Positions 18,443 to 27,519 of a stretch of DNA of 64,000 nucleotides are shown here, one piece after another. The translations under genes were made by a program, and so were the position numbers. Each line of letters starts with the position of its first letter. Within the stretch, counting starts at the first letter, position 1. Under the pieces are notes generated by a model that saw nothing but the letters and a program-made list of their open reading frames with translations, did no database searches and was not told where the DNA came from. This DNA is from Planococcus kocurii (GTDB lineage Bacteria > Bacillota > Bacilli > Bacillales_A > Planococcaceae): assembly GCF_001465835.2 (NCBI RefSeq), contig NZ_CP013661.2, positions 3,092,501-3,156,500 on the forward strand, given 5' to 3'.

Positions 18443-18904
18443 ATGGAAACCAGAATTGATCGGATAAAAAAACAACTACACGCTGCGAGTTACAAATTGA
18501 CGCCACAGCGGGAAGCGACAGTTCGAGTTTTGTTGGATCATGAAGAAGACCACTTAAGTGCAGAAGACGTCTATCTTTTAGTGAAAGACATTGCACCGGA
18601 AATCGGATTGGCAACTGTATACCGGACATTAGAACTTTTAACAGAACTGAAAATTGTCGACAAAATAAACTTTGGCGATGGCGTGTCGCGTTATGACCTG
18701 CGTCAAGAAGGCGCAGCGCATTTCCATCATCACCTTGTCTGTCTAGAATGTGGAGCAGTAGATGAGATACAGGAAGATCTCCTAGAAGACGTGGAGAACA
18801 TAGTAGAGAAACGTTGGAATTTCCAAATTAAAGACCACCGTCTTACTTTCCATGGCATCTGCTGGCGCTGCAATGACAGCAACTCTCAAAATCCATCAGA
18901 ATAA
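18443..18904 (+). CDS. fur: Ferric uptake regulator Fur
   Basis: A 153-residue iron-responsive repressor nearly identical in sequence to B. subtilis Fur. The winged helix holds KLTPQREATVRVLL and GLATVYRTLELL; the metal-sensing region has AHFHHHLVCLECGAVDE and HGICWRC, giving two zinc CXXC pairs. GAGGGAGGG precedes the ATG. A PerR-type box upstream suggests derepression by peroxide stress. It has its own terminator before xerD. Confidence 0.96.
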   Translation: METRIDRIKKQLHAASYKLTPQREATVRVLLDHEEDHLSAEDVYLLVKDIAPEIGLATVYRTLELLTELKIVDKINFGDGVSRYDLRQEGAAHFHHHLVCLECGAVDEIQEDLLEDVENIVEKRWNFQIKDHRLTFHGICWRCNDSNSQNPSE

Positions 18905-18915
18905 CAGATGCCTAG

Positions 18916-18943
18916 AGGACGGCCCATGTAGGCCGTCCTTTTT
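18916..18943 (+). terminator. Terminator of fur
   Basis: AGGACGGCC (18916-18924) pairs perfectly with GGCCGTCCT (18931-18939), then TTTT. Confidence 0.85.
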
Positions 18944-18998
18944 GTATGGAAAAACGGGACTGATTGCCTTAAATACAAAACATAAAGGAGGCAGACGG

Positions 18999-19901
18999 AT
19001 GAATTTTGGTAAAGATGCACTCGACGATTACGTGCATTTTCTGCGAGTTGAAAGACAACTAGCAGATAATACATTAACATCTTATAGGAGAGATCTTAAC
19101 GTCTATCTTCAGTATTTGAAAGAAGTAGAGCAGTTACAATCCTTAAGCAACATTGAACGAGTACATATAGTGAATCATTTACGTCATTTGAAAGAAACAA
19201 CCAAAACGCCGCGAACAGTAGCGCGCCATATTTCGTCTATTCGTTCTTTCCACCAATTCTTAATTCGTGAACGAATTGTCGAAACCGATCCAACTGTTCA
19301 CCTAGAGATGCCCCAAATGGATAAGAAACTGCCGAATATCCTGTCTGTTGAAGAAGTGGATGCCCTCATACAGGCACCTGCAACAAATAAAGCAAATGGA
19401 TTACGGGACCAAGCGATGTTGGAATTATTATACGCCAGTGGAATGCGTATTAGTGAATGCATCAATTTAGATGTAGAAGATATTCACCTGACGATGGGAT
19501 TTGTTCGCTGTACTGGAAAAGGCGGGAAAGAACGGATTATTCCTTTAGGGAAATCTGCTTTAACATCTTGTCAGACGTATTTGGAAACAGGTCGCCTCGA
19601 CTTACTGAAGAGTGGAGAAAAGACCGATGCTATGTTTATTAACCAACGAGGTAAACGCTTAACTCGTCAAGGGTTTTGGAAACTATTAAAGCAGCATGCA
19701 CAAAAAGCAGGCATACAAAAAGAGTTAACGCCGCATACGTTGCGCCACTCTTTTGCTACGCATTTACTGGAAAATGGAGCAGATATTCGTGCAGTTCAAG
19801 AAATGCTTGGACATGCAGATATTTCTACCACTCAAATTTATACACACGTTAGTAAGACGCGATTGAAAGACGTTTATTCTCAATTCCATCCACGCGCATA
19901 A
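18999..19901 (+). CDS. xerD: Site-specific tyrosine recombinase XerD
   Basis: With XerC (CodV) it resolves chromosome dimers at the dif site. The 300-residue protein has an N-terminal SAM-like core-binding domain (about 1-90) and a catalytic domain with Arg in GMRISE, Lys in GKGGKER, HTLRHSFATHLL, GHADISTTQ and the tyrosine nucleophile in IYTH. AAAGGAGG sets the start at ATG 18999; the longer open frame upstream crosses the fur terminator and is not credible. The fur-xerD-deoB order matches B. subtilis. Confidence 0.95.
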   Translation: MNFGKDALDDYVHFLRVERQLADNTLTSYRRDLNVYLQYLKEVEQLQSLSNIERVHIVNHLRHLKETTKTPRTVARHISSIRSFHQFLIRERIVETDPTVHLEMPQMDKKLPNILSVEEVDALIQAPATNKANGLRDQAMLELLYASGMRISECINLDVEDIHLTMGFVRCTGKGGKERIIPLGKSALTSCQTYLETGRLDLLKSGEKTDAMFINQRGKRLTRQGFWKLLKQHAQKAGIQKELTPHTLRHSFATHLLENGADIRAVQEMLGHADISTTQIYTHVSKTRLKDVYSQFHPRA

Positions 19902-19968
19902 AATAGGTCTGACTTCCGACGAGGAGGTAGAGTGTGGTAAACTAAAAGCAAAATAAGGAGGAATACTT

Positions 19969-21156
19969 ATGACGACCCAACCATTTAAACGCGTTCACTT
20001 AGTAGTATTAGATTCGGTAGGCATTGGAGAAGCGCATGACGCTGAAGCATACGGTGATAAAGGATCAGACACACTCGGCCACATTGCGGAAACTGTAGGC
20101 GGATTAACGATGCCGAACATGGAAAAGTTAGGTCTCGGCAACATCGTGCCCGTGAAAGGGCTTGCACACGTAGATTCGCCAGCTGCTTATTATGGCAAAT
20201 TACAAGAAGCTTCTGTTGGAAAAGATACAATGACAGGACATTGGGAAATCATGGGATTGAACATTGATACCCCGTTTAAAGTATATCCGAACGGTTTCCC
20301 AGAAGAGTTAATTCAGCAACTTGAAGAAAAGACAGGTCGTAAAGTAATCGGCAACAAACCAGCGAGTGGCACTGAAATTTTAGACGAGCTGGGTCAACAA
20401 CATATGGAAACAGGCGCAATTATTGTCTACACATCTGCAGATCCTGTATTGCAAATCGCAGCTCATGAAGAAATTGTTCCTTTAGAAGAACTGTATCAGA
20501 TTTGTGAAATTGCACGTGAATTGACATTAGCACCCGAATATTTAGTAGGTCGTATTATTGCGCGTCCATTTCTTGGAGAGCCTGGAGCATTTAAACGAAC
20601 ATCAAATCGCCATGACTATGCTCTAGCACCATTTGACCGTACGGTGATGAACGAATTAAAAGATGGTGGCAAAGATGTTATTGCTATCGGCAAAATCGAT
20701 GATATTTACAACGGTGCAGGTGTCACAAAAGCAATTCGCACAAAAGACAATATGGACGGCATGGATAAACTAGTGAAAGTCGTTAAAGAAGATTTTCATG
20801 GATTAAGCTTTTTAAATCTTGTGGATTTTGACGCACTTTATGGACATAGAAGAAATCCTCAAGGTTACGGGGAGGCGTTAGAAGCTTTTGATGTGCGTCT
20901 TCCAGAAGTGTTGGAAAACATGCAGCAAGATGATTTGTTAATCCTTACGGCAGATCACGGCAACGACCCAACATTCCCTGGTACAGATCATACGCGTGAG
21001 TATGTGCCGCTTTTAGCTTATTCACCACGTTTTAGCGGTGGTCAAGAGCTTGAAACAGGAAAGACATTTGCAGACATTGGCGCAACCATTGCGGAGAACT
21101 TTTCGGTGGATATGCCTAAATTCGGAAAAAGTTTTTTGTCTCGTTTAAATGGTTAA
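19969..21156 (+). CDS. deoB: Phosphopentomutase
   Basis: It interconverts ribose or deoxyribose 1-phosphate and 5-phosphate in nucleoside salvage. The 395-residue alkaline-phosphatase-fold enzyme shows the metal and nucleophile motifs [29 protein letters not shown], and [27 protein letters not shown] precedes the ATG. Pyrimidine-nucleoside phosphorylase follows 48 bases later, so the two probably form a nucleoside-catabolism operon. In B. subtilis a purine nucleoside phosphorylase, dacF and the spoIIA operon follow deoB instead. Confidence 0.96.
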   Translation: MTTQPFKRVHLVVLDSVGIGEAHDAEAYGDKGSDTLGHIAETVGGLTMPNMEKLGLGNIVPVKGLAHVDSPAAYYGKLQEASVGKDTMTGHWEIMGLNIDTPFKVYPNGFPEELIQQLEEKTGRKVIGNKPASGTEILDELGQQHMETGAIIVYTSADPVLQIAAHEEIVPLEELYQICEIARELTLAPEYLVGRIIARPFLGEPGAFKRTSNRHDYALAPFDRTVMNELKDGGKDVIAIGKIDDIYNGAGVTKAIRTKDNMDGMDKLVKVVKEDFHGLSFLNLVDFDALYGHRRNPQGYGEALEAFDVRLPEVLENMQQDDLLILTADHGNDPTFPGTDHTREYVPLLAYSPRFSGGQELETGKTFADIGATIAENFSVDMPKFGKSFLSRLNG

Positions 21157-21204
21157 GTATGTTTTATTTGAAATGAAAACTAAATGGAGAAGGCGGTAAT
21201 ATTC

Positions 21205-22509
21205 ATGAGAATGGTAGACCTGATTGAAAAAAAACGAGACGGCAACGAATTATCGACTGAAGAAATTACGTTCATCATCACTGGCTATACAAATGGAGAC
21301 ATCGCTGATTACCAAATGAGCGCTTTTCTAATGGCAGTTTATTTTCAAAACATGACAGAGCGTGAACGCGCAGATTTAACAATGGCGATGGCAGAGTCAG
21401 GCGACCAAATCGATTTATCAGCAATCGAAGGCATTAAAGTGGATAAGCACTCTACCGGCGGAGTGGGAGACACGACAACATTGGTTCTTGGACCTTTAGT
21501 TGCGGCATGTGGCGTTCCAGTTGCAAAAATGAGTGGTCGTGGTCTAGGTCATACGGGTGGAACGATAGATAAGCTAGAAGCAATCGATGGTTTTCATGTT
21601 GAACTTTCAACAGAAGATTTTATCAAACAAGTAAATGACCATAAACTAGCGGTAATTGGACAAAGTGGTAACTTGACTCCAGCAGATAAAAAAATGTACG
21701 CACTGCGTGATGTAACGGGAACCGTTAACAGCATACCGCTAATAGCAAGCTCGATTATGAGTAAGAAAATTGCAGCAGGAGCAGATGCAATCGTTTTAGA
21801 CGTTAAAACGGGCGAAGGTGCGTTCATGAAAACGCCTGAAGACGCTAAAGAACTAGCGCATGCGATGGTTGGAATTGGCAATGCAACAGGCAGAAAAACA
21901 ATGGCGATTATTTCTGATATGAGCCAACCTCTTGGATTTGCGATTGGTAATGCTTTAGAAGTTAAAGAAGCAATCGAAACATTACAAGGTAAAGGTCCGG
22001 AAGATTTAACCGAACTGTGTATGGTACTAGGCAGTCAAATGGTTGTCGTTGGTGGTAAAGCCGCAACCTTAGAAGAAGCACGTGCGATGCTGGAAAAAGT
22101 AATTGAGAACGGACAAGCTTTGGAAGTTCTCAAGCAATTTATTGAGGATCAAGGCGGAAATCCAGCGGTGGTGGATGATGTCACATTATTGCCACAAGCT
22201 AAATTTATAACAGAAGTTCCCTCTAAAGAAGAAGGTTATATTTCATTTATGGAAGCGGACGAAATCGGCACAGCGGCTATGGTGTTAGGTGCAGGCAGAG
22301 CAACAAAAGAATCGGTTATCGATTTAGCTGTTGGCATTGTTCTTCATAAGAAAGTTGGAGACTTTGTAAAAACTGGCGAGGCCATTGCTACAATTTATTC
22401 AAATACAGAAGAGCTCGCAGAATGTTCTAAAATGATATATAATAGTATCGAATATACAAGTAGACCGGTTGAAAAAATCAAACTGATTTCAGCTTTGATA
22501 ACCGATTGA
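21205..22509 (+). CDS. pdp: Pyrimidine-nucleoside phosphorylase
   Basis: A 434-residue enzyme that phosphorolyses uridine, thymidine and deoxyuridine. Motifs include [34 protein letters not shown] (the family signature), [18 protein letters not shown] and [11 protein letters not shown]. The in-frame ATG at 21184 is ignored because GGAGAAGGCGG lies between it and ATG 21205. It feeds pentose 1-phosphates to DeoB, encoded just upstream. Confidence 0.95.
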   Translation: MRMVDLIEKKRDGNELSTEEITFIITGYTNGDIADYQMSAFLMAVYFQNMTERERADLTMAMAESGDQIDLSAIEGIKVDKHSTGGVGDTTTLVLGPLVAACGVPVAKMSGRGLGHTGGTIDKLEAIDGFHVELSTEDFIKQVNDHKLAVIGQSGNLTPADKKMYALRDVTGTVNSIPLIASSIMSKKIAAGADAIVLDVKTGEGAFMKTPEDAKELAHAMVGIGNATGRKTMAIISDMSQPLGFAIGNALEVKEAIETLQGKGPEDLTELCMVLGSQMVVVGGKAATLEEARAMLEKVIENGQALEVLKQFIEDQGGNPAVVDDVTLLPQAKFITEVPSKEEGYISFMEADEIGTAAMVLGAGRATKESVIDLAVGIVLHKKVGDFVKTGEAIATIYSNTEELAECSKMIYNSIEYTSRPVEKIKLISALITD

Positions 22510-22510
22510 C

Positions 22511-22546
22511 AAAATCTTGCTGGGTAATTGCTCAGCAAGATTTTTC
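22511..22546 (+). terminator. Terminator of deoB-pdp
   Basis: AAATCTTGCTG (22512-22522) pairs with CAGCAAGATTT (22533-22543), then T. Confidence 0.85.
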
Positions 22547-22655
22547 ATATACATAAGTGAAACTAGAAGAGAGGCTTTTTTAGTGAATAGTAGGGGATAA
22601 TTCTGCTCTTTCTTCTTAAACTCTTTGAATAACACATCATAAGGAGGCGCTTTTT

Positions 22656-23978
22656 TTGCATTTATATGGCACACAAACAATTAATGAGCAAGGTCATTTG
22701 ACGATCGGTGGGACCGATTCAGTGGCGTTAGCTGAGAATTACGGCACACCACTTTATGTTTACGACATTCAATTATTCCGTAAACGCGCTAGAGCGTTCC
22801 AACAAACCTTTATAGATGCCGGAATTGGCTATCAAGTCGCTTACGCCAGTAAAGCTTTTTCGACGGTTGCAATCTATCAAGTGGCAGCAGAAGAAAATCT
22901 GTCGCTAGACGTGGTTTCTGCCGGAGAATTATACACAGCGGTCAAGGCAGGATTTCCGGTTGAGAAAATTCATTTTCACGGCAACAACAAAAGCCTGGAA
23001 GAATTGCAGATGGCGTTTCAAGTAGGAATCGGTTGCATTGTAGTCGATAACTTTTACGAAATCGACTTACTAAAAAAACTTTCCGAGCAAACCAAGCAAT
23101 CAATGAATATTTTGTTGCGTGTCACCCCGGGCATTGAAGCTCACACACATGACTACATCACGACCGGACAAGAAGACTCGAAATTCGGTTTTGATTTGAA
23201 AAATGGTCAGGCTGACGAGGCATTCGAGCAAACCTATAATCACCAATATTTGAATCTAATGGGTCTACATTGTCATATTGGTTCACAAATTTTTGATACG
23301 AGTGCATTTCAGTTAGCTTCTGAAAAATTACTGCGAAAAATGGCTGGATGGCAACAGCAATTCGGTTATACATGTGCCGTATTAAATTTAGGTGGCGGCT
23401 TTGGTATTCGCTATACTGCAGAAGATCAACCCCTTGAACCAGCTGTCTATGTCAGTAAAATGATTGAAACCGTGAAACAAACTTCTGAAGCATTGGGTTA
23501 TCCGATTCCTGAAATTTGGATTGAACCAGGCCGTTCCTTGATTGGAGATGCCGGAACGACGCTTTATACGATTGGATCAACAAAAGAAGTTCCAGGAACG
23601 CGGAAGTATGCTGCGGTTGACGGAGGAATGTCCGATAATATTCGTCCTGCTTTGTACGGAGCGAAATACAGTTCGCTCCTTGCCAATAAAGCAAATGCAG
23701 CTATGACCGAGCAATACACAATTGCTGGAAAATGTTGTGAGTCAGGAGATAAACTTATCGAACAGGCTGAATTGCCACTAGTAGAAGCAGGAGACCTTTT
23801 AAGTGTTTTCTGCACAGGAGCTTATGGTTATTCAATGGCAAGCAATTACAATCGCATTGCACGACCAGCTGTTGTATTTGTTGAAAACGGCAATCATCAA
23901 CTCGTTGTAAAACGTGAAACGAATGATGATTTGATCAAACAAGACTTACCTTATTCTCAAAAGGCTGTCCAAAGATGA
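22656..23978 (+). CDS. lysA: Diaminopimelate decarboxylase
   Basis: It makes lysine from meso-diaminopimelate, the last step of the pathway. The 440-residue fold-III PLP enzyme has the PLP lysine in VAYASKAFST near residue 68, HCHIGSQI, NLGGGFGIRY, EPGRSLIGDAG and the active-site CCESGD. Translation starts at TTG 22656 after AAGGAGGCG. In B. subtilis lysA follows the spoVA operon, which is missing here. The stop codon overlaps the start of a 34-residue membrane ORF (ATGA). No lysine riboswitch is visible in the 110-base leader. Confidence 0.95.
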   Translation: MHLYGTQTINEQGHLTIGGTDSVALAENYGTPLYVYDIQLFRKRARAFQQTFIDAGIGYQVAYASKAFSTVAIYQVAAEENLSLDVVSAGELYTAVKAGFPVEKIHFHGNNKSLEELQMAFQVGIGCIVVDNFYEIDLLKKLSEQTKQSMNILLRVTPGIEAHTHDYITTGQEDSKFGFDLKNGQADEAFEQTYNHQYLNLMGLHCHIGSQIFDTSAFQLASEKLLRKMAGWQQQFGYTCAVLNLGGGFGIRYTAEDQPLEPAVYVSKMIETVKQTSEALGYPIPEIWIEPGRSLIGDAGTTLYTIGSTKEVPGTRKYAAVDGGMSDNIRPALYGAKYSSLLANKANAAMTEQYTIAGKCCESGDKLIEQAELPLVEAGDLLSVFCTGAYGYSMASNYNRIARPAVVFVENGNHQLVVKRETNDDLIKQDLPYSQKAVQR

Positions 23979-24079
23979 AAAAAGGGAACCTGATCTTACT
24001 GCTTTTTATTCTAGCGATGGCGATGGCGTGGGGGATTATTTACTGGATCTTTTTTGCAGAAAATGTCATTAGCGGATAA
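23975..24079 (+). CDS. Mini membrane protein coupled to lysA
   Basis: A 34-codon ORF, too short for routine gene callers, whose ATG overlaps the lysA stop as ATGA. It begins MKKGNLILLLFILAMAMAWG and continues as a single hydrophobic helix ending in IFFAENVISG. The positive N-terminus predicts an N-in orientation. Translation would rely on coupling to lysA, as there is only a weak AAAGGC upstream. I do not know a homologue. It may be a real small membrane protein or chance; the composition is unlike random intergenic DNA. Confidence 0.5.
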   Translation: MKKGNLILLLFILAMAMAWGIIYWIFFAENVISG

Positions 24080-24158
24080 AGAAGGCTCTCTTGAGTTATC
24101 AAGAGATCTATAGTAATATGGTAAAAGCCGCTTTTAGACGAAAATGAGGGATTTAATT

Positions 24159-24518
24159 ATGTTATTCAGATATAAGAAATCATTCGAAAAAATTGCTATG
24201 GGGCTTATGTCGTTCATGCCGAAAGAACGAGAGTTAAAAAAGCTTCAACAAACGATGCATATTTACGAGGAAAACCCCGATTGGCAATTATTCCTTTGGA
24301 AAAAAGAGGATGATTTTGTCGGGCTATTAGGTGTGGAAGTTAGCGAAGAAACTTTCACCATCCATCACATATCTGTGAACCCTTCTCATCGCGGAGAAGG
24401 AATCGGTCGTGAAATGATAGGCAAAATTCAGCGTATAATGCAAGATCGAGAAATGCTTTCAACGGAAGAAACAGATGCGTTTCTCAAAAAATGTCCAGAA
24501 AAAAAAGGCGACCTTTAA
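24159..24518 (+). CDS. ribT: GNAT-family protein RibT
   Basis: A 119-residue GNAT-fold protein strongly matching RibT, which sits at the end of the riboflavin operon in B. subtilis. Features are the opening MLFRYKKSFEKIAMGLMSFMP, the acetyl-CoA loop VNPSHRGEGIGREM and the short C-terminus. Its substrate is not known. ATG 24144 is in frame, but GAGGGAT places the ribosome on ATG 24159. No ribD-E-AB-H genes are next to it here, so ribT has become detached from the riboflavin operon or the operon lies elsewhere. Its 3' end overlaps ypuF on the other strand. Confidence 0.88.
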   Translation: MLFRYKKSFEKIAMGLMSFMPKERELKKLQQTMHIYEENPDWQLFLWKKEDDFVGLLGVEVSEETFTIHHISVNPSHRGEGIGREMIGKIQRIMQDREMLSTEETDAFLKKCPEKKGDL

Positions 24519-25019
24519 TTTAAAGGTTTCGCCTTTTTTTTGTTCGCGTAAACTAATGATTGAAGATCGGTCACGAAGTCTATGCTTATGCATGAGGAAA
24601 TAAGGATCTTGCAGCGTTAGCGGATTTTCTAAACGATAGGATTCTACTGCTTGTTTTAGATTTTCTGAAACAATAGGAATGTCTTGTGCGACAAAAGGCT
24701 TGCGTTCTGTGACAGCTTTAATCGAATCGGTTAAAATACCGATTAGCTTTTCATGATCAACTCCGTCAACCCAAACTCCTCCTGCTGAAAGCTTTACCTT
24801 GGCGCGGATAAACGACCGCAGTGCACCGGGATAATTGCTTCTTCGCCAATGGTACATGCCGACTGCTAATTGAATCCAGCCAGTCAAGGGATGTAATTTG
24901 TCTTTCGGGGCAACAGACTTCCAATAATCTTCTCCGACTTCATGGCATTCGAAAAAATCTTTTTCTTGATTAAAATTAATAATGTACTGAATAAACAGCG
25001 GATGGTGAAGTGGATGCAT
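24459..25019 (-). CDS. ypuF: DUF309 protein YpuF with a run-on C-terminus
   Basis: A helical DUF309 protein. The signature is FFECHEVGEDYWK with GWIQLAVGMYHWRRSN, followed by DPYFLMHKHRLRDRSSII. Function is unknown; it keeps its place before scpA. It is 186 residues long. The last 20 or so (from about KLKVAFFFW) are encoded by the antisense of the ribT terminator and the ribT 3' end, a low-complexity aromatic and basic tail. The overlap with ribT is 60 bases. The ATG at 25019 is preceded by a weak AAAGGGG on its strand. Confidence 0.82.
   Translation of the reverse strand: MHPLHHPLFIQYIINFNQEKDFFECHEVGEDYWKSVAPKDKLHPLTGWIQLAVGMYHWRRSNYPGALRSFIRAKVKLSAGGVWVDGVDHEKLIGILTDSIKAVTERKPFVAQDIPIVSENLKQAVESYRLENPLTLQDPYFLMHKHRLRDRSSIISLREQKKGETFKLKVAFFFWTFFEKRICFFR
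24503..24540. terminator. Terminator of ribT, read through by ypuF coding sequence
   Basis: AAAAGGCGACCTTT pairs with AAAGGTTTCGCCTTTT (24522-24537) with a small bulge, followed by T. The ribT stop codon is at the base of the loop. Confidence 0.8.
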
Positions 25020-25102
25020 TTTGATCCCCTTTCTACTATAATAAAGAATAATTGCCCATTAACTGGGATAGATGAGTATTTAAACAGTCAGGTGGTATAG
25101 TA

Positions 25103-25876
25103 ATGTCTTACGAAGTGAAAGTGGAGGCCTTTGAAGGTCCTCTTGATTTATTATTGCATTTAATCCACCGTTTGGAAATTGATATTTACGATATTCCTGT
25201 TTCACAGATTACTTCACAGTATATGGAACACATACGTGCGATGCAAGTTCTAGAATTGAATGAAGCGAGTGAGTATCTTGTTATGGCGGCAACTTTGATT
25301 GCGATTAAGAGTAAAACCTTACTGCCAGTGCATGAAGGAGAGCTCGATGAAGTAGAGTATGACTTTGATGAGCAGGACCCACGAGAAGAATTGGTATCGC
25401 GACTTGTAGAATACCGTAAATTCAAAGATGCTTCCTCGAATTTAAGAGAGTTAGAAAGTAATCGTTCCGCCATCTATACGAAAGCACCAATGGATTTATC
25501 GGAAATCCAAGCAACTATTCCCGGTGAGCAAGTTGATCTTGATGTGAATGCATATGATATGCTTGGGGCTTTTCAGAAGATGCTGCGTCGGAAACAGTTA
25601 AAATCGCCTTTGTCTGCGCGCATCACTCGTCAGGAAATTTCCATCAAACAACAAATGACAGCTATTGTCGACCAATTAAAATTGTCAAAAGGTCGTACGT
25701 CTTTTAGTGATTTATTTCCATCAAATGATAAGACTGTATTGGTGGTATCGTTCTTATCAATTTTAGAGTTGATGAAACGTCAAGTCATTGCAGTAGAGCA
25801 ACAAATGAATTTCACGGATTTGATGGTGGAGCTCAGAAAGGACAAGTGGGAATATGAAGACGAATCTTTCGAGTAA
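25103..25876 (+). CDS. scpA: Segregation and condensation protein A (kleisin)
   Basis: The kleisin subunit of the SMC-ScpA-ScpB condensin. The 257-residue protein opens with the SMC-neck binding helix region (FEGPLDLLLHLIHRLEIDIYDIPVSQITSQY, 25133-25225) and ends with a winged helix containing FSDLF and VVSFLSILELMKRQ. The middle linker binds ScpB. Sequence of the ATG region is preceded by AGGTGG. scpB overlaps its end by 23 bases, indicating translational coupling of the two partners. Confidence 0.95.
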   Translation: MSYEVKVEAFEGPLDLLLHLIHRLEIDIYDIPVSQITSQYMEHIRAMQVLELNEASEYLVMAATLIAIKSKTLLPVHEGELDEVEYDFDEQDPREELVSRLVEYRKFKDASSNLRELESNRSAIYTKAPMDLSEIQATIPGEQVDLDVNAYDMLGAFQKMLRRKQLKSPLSARITRQEISIKQQMTAIVDQLKLSKGRTSFSDLFPSNDKTVLVVSFLSILELMKRQVIAVEQQMNFTDLMVELRKDKWEYEDESFE

Positions 25877-26444
25877 AATAGAGGCGCTGCTTTTTGTGGC
25901 AGGAGATGATGGCCTAACATTAAAACAGCTTCAATTTTTAACAGAAGTGAGCAATGAAGAGTTGCAAGCGGGTATTAGTGAATTGCATTCACGCTATGAC
26001 GCTTCTGTCAGTGGCATTGCCCTTAAGGAATTAGCAGGTGTCTTTCAACTTGTCACTAAACCAGAAGTAGCTGAGACAATTCAAAAGTTAGTGGAAAATC
26101 CGACCGTCCAAGCATTGTCTCAAGCTTCGTTAGAAGTATTAGCGATAATTGCTTATAAGCAACCCATTACACGAGTTGAAGTAGAAGACTTACGCGGAGT
26201 GAAAAGCGAAAAAGCTCTTCAAACGTTAACTGCTAAAGGACTTGTTCAAGAAGCAGGACGTGTAGAAGGAACCGGTCGTGCCATTTTATACGGGACGACA
26301 AGCGAGTTTTTAAATTATTTTGGATTAAAAAGTTTAGACGAACTTCCACCATTACCTGAAGAAGCAGCAAATGATTTGGATGAAGATACGGATCTTTTTA
26401 TGACGAATTTTCAAGAAGCCTTTAAAGAAGAAGTAAAAGTGTAA
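25854..26444 (+). CDS. scpB: Segregation and condensation protein B
   Basis: The dimeric kite subunit that binds the ScpA linker within condensin. The 196-residue protein contains two winged helices: KIEALLFVAGDDGLTLKQL and the second around LEVLAIIAYKQPITRVEVEDLRGV, with the conserved AILYGTTSEFLNYFGL segment. The acidic tail is typical. The next gene is rluB; in B. subtilis ypuI, dacB, spmA and spmB lie between. A hairpin terminator follows. Confidence 0.95.
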   Translation: MKTNLSSKIEALLFVAGDDGLTLKQLQFLTEVSNEELQAGISELHSRYDASVSGIALKELAGVFQLVTKPEVAETIQKLVENPTVQALSQASLEVLAIIAYKQPITRVEVEDLRGVKSEKALQTLTAKGLVQEAGRVEGTGRAILYGTTSEFLNYFGLKSLDELPPLPEEAANDLDEDTDLFMTNFQEAFKEEVKV

Positions 26445-26453
26445 GGTTGTTCT

Positions 26454-26488
26454 AGAAGGCTGTGTTATTGACAGTCTTCTTTTCTTTT
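26454..26488 (+). terminator. Terminator of scpAB
   Basis: AGAAGGCTGT (26454-26463) pairs with ACAGTCTTCT (26471-26480) with one G-T pair, then a T-rich tract. Confidence 0.75.
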
Positions 26489-26510
26489 GAGCTTAGCGCT
26501 TCCGCTTTTA
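26489..26510. repeat. Possible end of a dispersed palindromic repeat
   Basis: AGCGCTTCCGCTTTT resembles the right end of dispersed palindromic repeats common in Bacillaceae and, reversed, the AAAAGCG left end of the two elements at 36.3 and 52.2 kb. Only the end is present. Confidence 0.35.
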
Positions 26511-26696
26511 CAGAAAATGTGACATAATTCCGAGAGGAACGAACGGCATATCGAGTTATTGTAATACATTTGCAGTGCTTGGCTCGGTTAAACAAGAAAC
26601 GAGACACATTTCCGTTTTCGCTTGTTTGGCTGCAGCACCTGTGTTCATCAGGCGCGTACGCTTTTCGAAAAAAATACTAATGAGGTGAACTTATTT

Positions 26697-27428
26697 ATGG
26701 AAAGATTACAGAAAGTACTTGCACACGCAGGCGTAGCATCAAGACGTAAATCAGAACAATTGATTTTGGACGGCAAAGTAAGAGTCAATGGAAAAACAAT
26801 TAAAGAACTTGGCGTAAAAGTTTCAAGTTCAGATAAGATCGAAGTAGAAGGCGTTCAGCTTGAAAAAGAGCAGAAGGTCTATTATTTGCTGTATAAGCCA
26901 CGTGGTGTCATTTCCGCTGTTTCTGATGATAAAAATCGGAAAGTTGTCACGGATTTTTTCACAGATATTGAAAAACGGATATACCCAGTCGGGCGTTTAG
27001 ATTATGATACATCTGGTTTACTGATCATGACGAACGATGGCGAATTTGCCAACATGCTGACACATCCAAAGTTCGAAATTGATAAAACGTATGTAGCTCG
27101 CTTAAAAGGGATTCCAGAAAGAGACGATTTGAAAAAACTAGAACGTGGCATCAAACTAGAAGATGGCATGACAGCACCTGCTAGAGTAAAGCTACTGTCT
27201 GGTGATAAAAAGACAGGTAAGGCAATCGTGCAAATTACCATCCATGAAGGAAGAAACCGCCAAGTCCGTAGAATGTTTGAAGCAATTGGCTTCCCAGTTC
27301 AGAAATTGAGTCGTGAGCAGTTTGCTTTTCTAACTCTACACGGCTTGAATGCTGGTGAATCACGTGAACTTTCTTCGCATGAAGTCAAATTATTGCGTGT
27401 ATTAGCGGATACAGGCAAACGCGTCTAA
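26697..27428 (+). CDS. rluB: 23S rRNA pseudouridine synthase RluB family
   Basis: A 243-residue pseudouridine synthase. Residues 1-60 form an S4 RNA-binding domain (LQKVLAHAGVASRRKSEQLI). The catalytic domain has the active aspartate in GRLDYDTSGLLIMTNDG and the GRNRQVRRMFEAIG signature. It modifies helix 89 or 90 of 23S rRNA in related bacteria. A longer open frame begins upstream but ATGAGGTG gives a good ribosome site for ATG 26697. It sits before the res operon, as in B. subtilis. Confidence 0.93.
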   Translation: MERLQKVLAHAGVASRRKSEQLILDGKVRVNGKTIKELGVKVSSSDKIEVEGVQLEKEQKVYYLLYKPRGVISAVSDDKNRKVVTDFFTDIEKRIYPVGRLDYDTSGLLIMTNDGEFANMLTHPKFEIDKTYVARLKGIPERDDLKKLERGIKLEDGMTAPARVKLLSGDKKTGKAIVQITIHEGRNRQVRRMFEAIGFPVQKLSREQFAFLTLHGLNAGESRELSSHEVKLLRVLADTGKRV

Positions 27429-27429
27429 C

Positions 27430-27438
27430 GTTCACAAA
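27430..27438 (-). promoter_or_regulatory. ResD-like motif upstream of resA
   Basis: On the minus strand this reads TTTGTGAAC, one base from the ResD consensus TTTGTGAAT. It is about 40 bases upstream of the TATAAT at 27478-27483 that probably serves resA. Confidence 0.35.
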
Positions 27439-27519
27439 CCCTTCAAAACTCCAGACTTGTGACTGTTTAAACTTTGTTATAATTAGGTTTGTCTAATATA
27501 CCTCGAAGGAGGAACAAGC

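Noticed and set aside
22546-22655. A lysine riboswitch before lysA
   Set aside because: The 110-base leader is too short and lacks the conserved boxes.
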